Source: Sungkyunkwania multivorans
GTDB taxonomy: Bacteria > Bacteroidota > Bacteroidia > Flavobacteriales > Flavobacteriaceae
Assembly (NCBI RefSeq): GCF_042675645.1
Contig: NZ_JBHTJH010000004.1
Location: forward strand, 1,054,001-1,118,000
Direction: 5' to 3'
DNA: 64,000 bases
The translations under genes and the position numbers were made by a program. The notes beneath the pieces were generated by a model, which was not told the origin of the DNA, searched no databases, and was given only the letters and a program-made list of their open reading frames with translations. Of the stretch, positions 44,504 through 51,163 are shown in pieces; positions within the stretch are counted from its first letter, which is position 1, and each line of letters starts with the position of its first letter.

Positions 44504-45757
44504 TTAAAGTTTTTCTTTTGGGGAACACATATAATATTTCGTCACCCTTTTAGAAAGTGCCTTCAGATTCAACTCGTCTGACGCTTTGACCACGTCGACC
44601 ACTTTCCCCGTTTTCTTTAAAATACTAATTCTCTGTTTATCATTATCGTAAGCGGTATTGGAAACTTCTCCAGTAAACACGAAATAAGCGGCCTCGTCCA
44701 ATGAGATGTTATATCGATCTACAAGCTTGGCCATTTCAAGCGTCACGTTTTCTTGTGATACCGGTTTGTTCTTCATCTTTATCTTCAGCAAGTCGCGATT
44801 CACGATCATTTTACAGAGATTGGAAAGAACAAAATCCTCATGATGCTGCCATTCTTTCATTGCAGAGACGATATCAACGTCATCCAGACTGCCAAAGAGT
44901 TCGAGAATGTTATCATCGAAGTCTTCAAGCGATATCTGGTTATATAAAAAGAACGACAGTGCCTTACTACAGGACAAGTTCACTTTTCTACTCACTAATT
45001 CTTTAGCGCGCTTTAGAACACGGATCAATAACATTTCTGCGACGATACTCGTTTTATGAAGATATACCTGCCAGTACATCAATCTGCGTGCTACGAGAAA
45101 CTTTTCTATAGAATAAATTCCCTTTTCTTCAACGACCAACTCGTCATTGACCACATTGAGCATGGTGATCAATCGCTCTGAGTTGATATTGCCTTCTGCC
45201 ACTCCTGTATAGAAACTATCTCTCTTTAGATAATCAGTTCTGTCCATATCCAGTTGGCCAGAGATCAGCTGACTCATAAAATTCCGATGGTAATTACCTT
45301 TAAAAATATCGATCGCCAATGTTAATTTCCCGTTAAACTCTTTATTCAAAACTTCCATAAAAAGCAAGGAGATCTCCTCGTGATGAACCCCATCTACGAT
45401 ACTGTTTTCCATGGCATGGGAGAAGGGGCCGTGACCGATATCGTGCAATAAAATAGCTATTTGAAGCGCCTCTTTTTCAGCTTCAGAAATTATAACTCCC
45501 TTAAAATTAAGGACATCTACGGCCTTCCCCATCAAATGCATGCAACCCAAAGCATGGTGAAAACGCGTATGATGTGCTCCTGGATAGACAAGATAGGAAA
45601 GTCCCATCTGAGATATTCTGCGAAGCCGCTGAAAATATTTATGTTCGATCAGATCAAAGATCAAGGCATTAGGAATTGTAATAAAGCCATAAATCGGATC
45701 GTTCAATATTTTTAGTTTGTTTCTTTTATTCAAGCTGAAAGCGTTAATTTTATTCAC
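44504..45757 (-). CDS. HD domain phosphohydrolase (SAMHD1/dGTPase-like)
   Basis: 417 residues. Metal-binding HD motif ILLHDIGHGPFSHAMEN (about 108-124), preceded by ARHH-type RFHHALG and followed by DMDRTDYLKRD. Relatives hydrolyse dNTPs or act as metal-dependent phosphohydrolases. The start is uncertain: GTG 45757, or TTG 45733 (LNKRNKLKILNDP). A minus-strand TATCTTTG (-7 type) right before the GTG would favour the TTG. It heads the lipid A operon, with 24 bases to lpxD. Confidence 0.88.
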   Translation of the reverse strand: MNKINAFSLNKRNKLKILNDPIYGFITIPNALIFDLIEHKYFQRLRRISQMGLSYLVYPGAHHTRFHHALGCMHLMGKAVDVLNFKGVIISEAEKEALQIAILLHDIGHGPFSHAMENSIVDGVHHEEISLLFMEVLNKEFNGKLTLAIDIFKGNYHRNFMSQLISGQLDMDRTDYLKRDSFYTGVAEGNINSERLITMLNVVNDELVVEEKGIYSIEKFLVARRLMYWQVYLHKTSIVAEMLLIRVLKRAKELVSRKVNLSCSKALSFFLYNQISLEDFDDNILELFGSLDDVDIVSAMKEWQHHEDFVLSNLCKMIVNRDLLKIKMKNKPVSQENVTLEMAKLVDRYNISLDEAAYFVFTGEVSNTAYDNDKQRISILKKTGKVVDVVKASDELNLKALSKRVTKYYMCSPKEKL

Positions 45758-45771
45758 GCAAAGATAACCAT

Positions 45772-47313
45772 ATGGATGACATTAGAGTACTTTGGGTCGA
45801 TGACGAGATCGACCTGCTTAAACCACATATAATTTTTCTTGAGAAAAAAAATTACAATGTTTCTACTTGCCAGAGCGGAACCGAGGCCATCGAGCTGCTA
45901 GAGGATGAGAATTTTGATATCGTCTTTCTCGATGAGAATATGCCAGGACTGACCGGGCTGGAAACGCTGAACGAGATCAAAGCTAAAAATGCTACCTTAC
46001 CGGTGGTGATGATCACCAAAAGTGAGGAAGAATACATCATGGAGGAGGCCATCGGATCTAAAATTGCAGATTATCTCATAAAACCGGTCAACCCGAATCA
46101 GATATTACTGAGTCTAAAGAAGAATCTGGACCATTCGAGGCTGGTGTCCGAAAAGACCACCTCGAGTTACCAACAAGAATTTAGAAAGATCGCTATGGAC
46201 ATGGCCATGGTGAACTCTATCGAGGACTGGGTAGAACTTTATCAAAAACTGATCTATTGGGAAATAGAGCTAGAGAATATCGAAGATAGCGGGATGTTCG
46301 AGATCCTAGAATCTCAAAAGGTCGAGGCGAATAGTCAATTTGGTAAATTCATCGACAAGAATTATCCCAATTGGTTTGACGACGATGCCCCAGTAATGTC
46401 GCATACCCTATTTAGAAGGATGATCATGCCAGAAATAGAGAACCAGCCTACCCTTTTGATCGTAATAGACAATCTGAGATACGATCAATGGAAAGCGTTT
46501 GAACCAATATTGTCCAATCATTACAAAAAACAGAAAGAGGAAAGTTATATAAGCATTCTACCGACGGCCACACAATATGCGCGTAATGCCATTTTCTCTG
46601 GGTTGATGCCAGCCGATATGGAAAGATTGCATCCCAACCTATGGAAGAATGATAATGATGAAGGAGGAAAGAATATGTTCGAGGCCGAATTTTTGGACGC
46701 ACAGTTCAAAAGATTGGGACTTCAATTGAAGTGGGAATACCATAAGATCTCTAGTTTGCGCGCAGGAAAGAAACTTGCTGAAAACTTCAGGTCACAAAAA
46801 GACAATGACCTGACCGTTCTAGTTTATAATTTTGTGGACATGATCTCGCACTCCAAAACAGACATGGAGGTCATTAAAGAACTAGCGAGCACTGATAAGG
46901 CATATCGCTCCTTAACACAAAGCTGGTTCAAGAACAGTCCACTGCTAGACATCATTCAACAGGCGCAACAATTAGGTTTTAAGTTGATCATCACCACCGA
47001 CCATGGCACCATCAATGTAAAGAACCCTTCGAAGGTGATCGGCGATCGTGAAACCAGTTTAAATCTTAGATATAAGACAGGACGAAGCCTCACCTACGAG
47101 GAAAAGGATGTCCTAGCAGCCAGGGATCCGAAAAGCATTCACCTTCCTACGATAAATGTTAGTAGCTCGTATATTTTTGCAAAGGGCGATCTATTCTTCG
47201 CCTATCCTAACAATTACAATCACTACGTGAATTACTACAGGAACACCTACCAACATGGCGGTGTCTCCATGGAAGAGATGATCATTCCGTTCGTGGTACT
47301 TAGCCCAAAATAG
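45772..47313 (+). CDS. porX: PorX, response regulator with PglZ domain (type IX secretion/gliding control)
   Basis: 513 residues. Residues 1-120 form a receiver domain with phosphoacceptor Asp54 (DIVFLDENMPG), acidic VDDE and Lys in DYLIKP. From about 200 to the end there is a PglZ/alkaline-phosphatase-like domain: TLLIVIDNLRYDQW with the metal-binding Asp, MISHSKTDM, and LIITTDHGTINV. In Porphyromonas and Flavobacterium, PorX works with the histidine kinase PorY to control the type IX secretion system. No porY is in the window. The ATG start is 14 bases from the divergent HD gene. Confidence 0.93.
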   Translation: MDDIRVLWVDDEIDLLKPHIIFLEKKNYNVSTCQSGTEAIELLEDENFDIVFLDENMPGLTGLETLNEIKAKNATLPVVMITKSEEEYIMEEAIGSKIADYLIKPVNPNQILLSLKKNLDHSRLVSEKTTSSYQQEFRKIAMDMAMVNSIEDWVELYQKLIYWEIELENIEDSGMFEILESQKVEANSQFGKFIDKNYPNWFDDDAPVMSHTLFRRMIMPEIENQPTLLIVIDNLRYDQWKAFEPILSNHYKKQKEESYISILPTATQYARNAIFSGLMPADMERLHPNLWKNDNDEGGKNMFEAEFLDAQFKRLGLQLKWEYHKISSLRAGKKLAENFRSQKDNDLTVLVYNFVDMISHSKTDMEVIKELASTDKAYRSLTQSWFKNSPLLDIIQQAQQLGFKLIITTDHGTINVKNPSKVIGDRETSLNLRYKTGRSLTYEEKDVLAARDPKSIHLPTINVSSSYIFAKGDLFFAYPNNYNHYVNYYRNTYQHGGVSMEEMIIPFVVLSPK

Positions 47314-47406
47314 TTTTCTTTTTTAGATAGTATTTGCAATTAATCTCAGCATGTGATGTCGGGTTTTTTTGATTGTGACTTATTTTTGCACAATAATTAA
47401 TTGCAA

Positions 47407-47817
47407 ATGGAGTTTACGTATCAATTGAGCGACATAGAATCGGTTGCAGACAAGGTCTTAGAAAATATTGAGCATAAGGTTGTCACACTTGAGGGCGCGA
47501 TGGGTGCGGGTAAAACCACTTTGATAAAGTCGATCGCGAAGAGGCTTGGAGTCAGTACTCCGATCTCTAGCCCAACCTTTTCACTAGTGAATGAGCACGA
47601 GAGCGATAATGGAGACCTTTACCATTTTGACTTTTATAGGATCGAAGATGAAATTGAAGCGTATGACATTGGTGTTGAAGAGTATTTTTATTCGGATAAC
47701 TGGTGTTTTATAGAATGGCCAGAACGCATTCGCAATCTAGTGCCAGAGGCGCATTCAACAGTAAAAATTGAGGTCTTAGAAAATGACTTCAGGAAACTGA
47801 AGATCTTAAATAATTGA
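47407..47817 (+). CDS. tsaE: tRNA threonylcarbamoyladenosine biosynthesis ATPase
   Basis: 136 residues from the ATG at 47407; the TTG two codons upstream is less likely. Walker A is LEGAMGAGKTTLIKSI (about 30-45). SSPTFSLVNEH, LYHFDFYRIED and FIEWPERI follow, the signature order of TsaE. It hydrolyses ATP to drive the TsaBD complex that makes t6A in tRNAs reading ANN codons. It ends at the edge of the tandem repeat that follows; its last bases (AAATAATTGATAA) recur in the second repeat unit. Confidence 0.93.
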   Translation: MEFTYQLSDIESVADKVLENIEHKVVTLEGAMGAGKTTLIKSIAKRLGVSTPISSPTFSLVNEHESDNGDLYHFDFYRIEDEIEAYDIGVEEYFYSDNWCFIEWPERIRNLVPEAHSTVKIEVLENDFRKLKILNN

Positions 47818-47955
47818 TAAAAAGGAAGTTACTATCGAAAAAAAGGATTAATTTTATCCTTTCTTCACTTATGTCTATATTTACTTAGACTTGCCCACAG
47901 AGCAAACTAACAAATATACAATTAAAGTATTCATTTTTAACAAGTTATTTTGTGC

Positions 47956-47963
47956 TAGGTTTG
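47956..47963 (+). promoter_or_regulatory. -7 element of repeat unit 1
   Basis: TAGGTTTG matches TAnnTTTG exactly; the expected transcript start is near 47970, 38 bases before the ATG at 48008. It is conserved at the same place in unit 2. Confidence 0.45.
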
Positions 47964-48007
47964 TAGCATAATTATCTCAAACCTATTAACCTTATAACCC
48001 TAGTAAA

Positions 48008-48178
48008 ATGAAGACAAGAAAGTATTTATCATTAGTAGCAGTAGCGATCTTTGGAGCAACTTTATTAGTATCGTGTAACCAAGATAGCACCACAGAGGAT
48101 GAAAATCTTTACGAAACAGACCCAATCGAAATCGGAGTCGACAAAAATATCAAGATCAAGCAACCTACTCACGGGTAG
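48008..48178 (+). CDS. Small lipoprotein of duplicated module, copy 1
   Basis: 56 residues: MKTRKYLSLVAVAIFGATLL, then VSC with the lipid site at Cys23. The mature part is NQDSTTEDENLYETDPIEIG plus a short basic tail ending HG. It is too short to give a domain. Its last 80 bases are shared, in another frame, with the membrane protein gene. Copy 2 has the same sequence up to VDK. This class of tiny lipoproteins is common in flavobacteria and mostly unassigned. Confidence 0.65.
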   Translation: MKTRKYLSLVAVAIFGATLLVSCNQDSTTEDENLYETDPIEIGVDKNIKIKQPTHG

Positions 48179-48611
48179 TCTCATTGCGATCATTCTAGTA
48201 ATAACACCTTACATATTTTATTCATACGAGGGTCTTCCACACGAGGCAGTGTGGGAGACTCCGTTCTTTACCTACGAAAGTAAATTTCAAGGAGATGTCA
48301 ATGTCTCGGTATGGATATATTTAGGGAAGTTCGTACCGTTGTTGCTTTTGACCATCTGGTTCTTTACCTGTAGACATTGGTGGTACCATGCCATATTGGT
48401 CCCGTTGTTCATGTATGCCTTCCAATTATTTACGGCGATCAATGATGACATCAAGAAATACGACGAGGTAGAGTTCTATTGGCTCATCCCAATAATGATG
48501 ATCATTGTGCCAATCGTCTATTGGATCCGTATCCGACTTTTTGAGAAATATGTGTTGGGCATCGATCTCGAAAAAATTGAGAAGGAGCTTGAGGAAAAAG
48601 GCGAGTTATGA
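48099..48611 (+). CDS. Membrane protein of duplicated module, copy 1
   Basis: 170 residues. After a polar N-terminus (MKIFTKQTQSKSEST) encoded inside the lipoprotein gene in another frame, about four hydrophobic segments follow (LIAIILVITPYIFY; IYLGKFVPLLLLTIWFF; AILVPLFMYAFQLF; WLIPIMMIIVPIVYWI). A CRHWWYH motif and an acidic C-terminal helix LEKIEKELEEK are distinctive. No alternative ATG exists after the lipoprotein stop, so this overlapping start is the best choice. Function unknown; about half the residues match copy 2. Confidence 0.75.
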   Translation: MKIFTKQTQSKSESTKISRSSNLLTGSLIAIILVITPYIFYSYEGLPHEAVWETPFFTYESKFQGDVNVSVWIYLGKFVPLLLLTIWFFTCRHWWYHAILVPLFMYAFQLFTAINDDIKKYDEVEFYWLIPIMMIIVPIVYWIRIRLFEKYVLGIDLEKIEKELEEKGEL

Positions 48612-48797
48612 TAAGCTTTGACTTCTGCTGCTCAAAGATCAATTATCATAAATAATTGATAAAAAGGTAGTTACATTTTAAAAAAAGAATTATTTTTATC
48701 CTTTCTTCACTTATGGCTATATTTACTTAGACTTGCCCACAGAGCAAACTAACAAATATACAATTAAAGTATTCATTTTTAACAAGTTATTTTTGGC

Positions 48798-48805
48798 TAG
48801 GTTTG
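48798..48805 (+). promoter_or_regulatory. -7 element of repeat unit 2
   Basis: TAGGTTTG, the same element as in unit 1 at an offset of 842 bases. Confidence 0.45.
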
Positions 48806-48849
48806 TAGCATAATTATCTCAAACCTATTAACCTTATAACCCTAGTAAA

Positions 48850-49017
48850 ATGAAGACAAGAAAGTATTTATCATTAGTAGCAGTAGCGATGTTTGGAGCA
48901 ACTTTATTAGTATCATGTAACCAGGACAGCACTACAGAGGATGAAAATCTTTACGAAACGGACCCAATCGAAATCGGAGTCGACAAATCAAAAATGGTTA
49001 AGCCTTCTAACGGGTAG
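48850..49017 (+). CDS. Small lipoprotein of duplicated module, copy 2
   Basis: 55 residues, with only one change from copy 1 (Met for Ile at residue 14) up to VDK; then SKMVKPSNG. Lipid site at Cys23. The end again overlaps the membrane protein gene in another frame, from 48941 to the TAG at 49017. In both copies the stop falls in the bases that encode Gly-Ser of the LLTGS segment of the membrane protein. Confidence 0.65.
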   Translation: MKTRKYLSLVAVAMFGATLLVSCNQDSTTEDENLYETDPIEIGVDKSKMVKPSNG

Positions 49018-49450
49018 TATTGTTGCCGCTTTAGTGGCGATTACTCCGTTTATATTTTATTTATACGAAGGGGTTCCCGATGCAAAAATCTGGGAAACCC
49101 CTTTTTTTACGTACGACAGTTCCTATTATGGGAGTGCCTATATGGCATTTTGGAACATCATGTCAAAATTTGTACCCCTTTTAATTTGCAGTCTTTGGTT
49201 TACCACTTGCAGGCACTGGTGGTACCATGTGATCCTTATTCCAATCAGCATGTACTCCTTCCAGCTATTTGGCGCATTAAACGATGACATCAAATATGTT
49301 GACGAAGTTGAAATTTATTACATTATTCCAATTATGATGGTAATTATACCTCTTGTTTATTGGATACGGATAAAATTATTTGACAAGTACATTCTTGGGA
49401 TTGATTTGGAAAAAATGGAAAAAGAACTTAAAGAAAAAGGAGAGTTATAA
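48941..49450 (+). CDS. Membrane protein of duplicated module, copy 2
   Basis: 169 residues. Layout as copy 1: MKIFTKRTQSKSEST head, NQKWLSLLTGS, then about four membrane segments, CRHWWYHVILIP and the C-terminal LEKMEKELKEKGEL. It shares with copy 1 the ETPFFTY motif and ALNDDIK. DNA identity falls abruptly after the lipoprotein part, while protein similarity continues. Function unknown. Confidence 0.75.
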   Translation: MKIFTKRTQSKSESTNQKWLSLLTGSIVAALVAITPFIFYLYEGVPDAKIWETPFFTYDSSYYGSAYMAFWNIMSKFVPLLICSLWFTTCRHWWYHVILIPISMYSFQLFGALNDDIKYVDEVEIYYIIPIMMVIIPLVYWIRIKLFDKYILGIDLEKMEKELKEKGEL

Positions 49451-49507
49451 AACGCTTCATCTTTAAAGTTTAAAGTAGTTTTTGTAATTTGGCTAAAACT
49501 ACCGTGC

Positions 49508-50710
49508 ATGTCTAAACAACCGCTATCGCCCTTTACCAAGCAGCAATTACTTCCTCAAGAAGAGACCTTAGAGATCCTGAGAAAAAAGGGTGAACTCTTC
49601 ATCGGTATCCCAAAAGAAACCTCCTATCAAGAGAAACGCGTATGCCTGACTCCAGACGCAGTTGCCGCCATTGTGGCGCATGGACATCGGGTGCTCATAG
49701 AATCCAAAGCGGGCAAAGGGGCCAATTTTTCGGATAAGGATTACAGCGAAGCGGGTGCGGAGATCACCAACGACACTAAAAAAGTATTCTCCTGCCCGAT
49801 GATCTTAAAGGTAGAGCCACCATCAATGCAAGAGATCGAACTGATCAACCCACAGACCATCCTAATTTCGGCCATACAGCTTAAAACCCAATCAAAAAAA
49901 TACTTCGAAGCCATTGCGAGCAAAAGGATCACTGCGCTCGGCTTCGAATTTATTCGTGATGAGGATGGTACCTATCCCGCCGTAAGAACGCTAAGCGAGA
50001 TCGCTGGAACAGCCTCCGTGCTTATCGCTGCCGAACTCATGGCCAAATCGGGGGATGGCAATGGTCTTATGCTTGGCAACATTAGCGGTGTCCCTCCAAC
50101 GGAAGTGGTCATCCTAGGTGCTGGGACCGTTGGTGAATATGCAGCAAGAGGTGCTATCGGTTTGGGAGCTAATGTGAAGGTCTTTGACAACTCTATCACT
50201 AAATTAAGAACGATCCAAACCCATTTGGGAAGACCCATTTATACTTCCACCATTCAGCCAAAGAACCTGTTAAAGGCACTAAAGCGATGCGATGTGGTCA
50301 TCGGTGCGGTACGAGGCAAAAACCGATCTCCTATTTTGGTCACCGAGACCATGGTAGAACATATGAAATCTGGCGCCGTCATCATCGATGTAAGCATCGA
50401 CATGGGTGGATGTTTTGAGACGAGCGAAGTTACCACACACGACCACCCAACCTTTATAAAACATAATGTGATACACTATTGTGTGCCAAATATTCCTGCT
50501 AGATATTCGAGAACGGCATCGGTCTCCTTGAGTAACATCTTCACCCCTTACCTCTTGAAGATCGCTGAGGATGGTGGTTTAGAGAATTCATTGCGTTTTG
50601 ATCGCGGCCTTAAAAGTGGGCTTTACTTTTATCATGGTATCTTGACCAACAAATCGGTCGCCGACTGGTTTGATCTTTCTTATAGCGATATCAACCTATT
50701 GATCTTTTAG
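49508..50710 (+). CDS. ald: Alanine dehydrogenase
   Basis: 400 residues, slightly longer than the usual 370 because of an N-terminal extension (about 1-30). GIPKETSYQEKRVCLTPDAV, with the substrate-binding Arg, is followed by the Lys region in ILKVEPP. The NAD motif is GAGTVGEYAARGAIGLGANV (about 202-221), and VIIDVSIDMGGCFETS comes after. The enzyme interconverts L-alanine and pyruvate with NAD. It appears to be transcribed alone. The C-terminal part is also longer than in Bacillus Ald. Confidence 0.88.
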   Translation: MSKQPLSPFTKQQLLPQEETLEILRKKGELFIGIPKETSYQEKRVCLTPDAVAAIVAHGHRVLIESKAGKGANFSDKDYSEAGAEITNDTKKVFSCPMILKVEPPSMQEIELINPQTILISAIQLKTQSKKYFEAIASKRITALGFEFIRDEDGTYPAVRTLSEIAGTASVLIAAELMAKSGDGNGLMLGNISGVPPTEVVILGAGTVGEYAARGAIGLGANVKVFDNSITKLRTIQTHLGRPIYTSTIQPKNLLKALKRCDVVIGAVRGKNRSPILVTETMVEHMKSGAVIIDVSIDMGGCFETSEVTTHDHPTFIKHNVIHYCVPNIPARYSRTASVSLSNIFTPYLLKIAEDGGLENSLRFDRGLKSGLYFYHGILTNKSVADWFDLSYSDINLLIF

Positions 50711-50742
50711 AATTCTTATTTTTGCATCCTTAATTGGCATTT

Positions 50743-51117
50743 ATGAGTTTTTTACGAAGATTAGGGTTCTATCTAGGTGGTTTCTCAATAGGATTGATTT
50801 TACTGGCCTTCTTTCTCAGCGGGAAAGAAACCTCGTGCAGCTATGGCCCAAATGCCAGAGTTCTGAAGAATATCGGCCTCAAAGAACATCACTATGCCAA
50901 AGAGGTAAGTGCGCTCTTCGAAACAAATAAGATCGACACGATTGACATCTCCACTATTTTAAAAAATGGTGATGTCGATTTTTCCAGAAGCGACACTCAA
51001 TTGGATTCTTGCAAGGTCTATTTGATCGAGGGACATATCAAAGAAGCTCCCGTAGAGGTCAAAGTCACCAATTGCGATAGCATCGCCACTTTTCATAGTA
51101 TTAGCTTTCTAAAATAA
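50743..51117 (+). CDS. DUF4258-type membrane-anchored protein
   Basis: 124 residues from the ATG at 50743 (MSFLRRLGFYLGGFSIG); a TTG three codons upstream is possible. One membrane helix (about 7-27), then a small soluble domain: YGPNARVLKNIGLKEHHYA, TILKNGDVDFSRSDT and CKVYLIEG. This pattern recurs in flavobacteria next to or near alanine dehydrogenase genes, with no known role. Confidence 0.72.
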   Translation: MSFLRRLGFYLGGFSIGLILLAFFLSGKETSCSYGPNARVLKNIGLKEHHYAKEVSALFETNKIDTIDISTILKNGDVDFSRSDTQLDSCKVYLIEGHIKEAPVEVKVTNCDSIATFHSISFLK

Positions 51118-51163
51118 AATGGCCCGAGAATTTTGGCGAGCTACACAAATTTCCTGATCATTC

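Larger units (their letters stand above)
47808..48649. repeat. Tandem duplication, unit 1
   Basis: An 842-base unit starts at the last codons of tsaE. Its first part (47808 to about 48146, covering leader, promoter and lipoprotein start) is nearly identical to 48650-48988, with a few mismatches clustered at 47826-47860. The later part encodes related but strongly diverged membrane proteins. Confidence 0.9.
48650..49450. repeat. Tandem duplication, unit 2
   Basis: Second copy of the unit at 47808, offset by exactly 842 bases. It begins with the AAATAATTGATAA that in unit 1 ends tsaE, so the duplication junction lies in the tsaE 3' end. The first 340 bases are near-identical; the remaining coding part is diverged. 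Confidence 0.9.
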
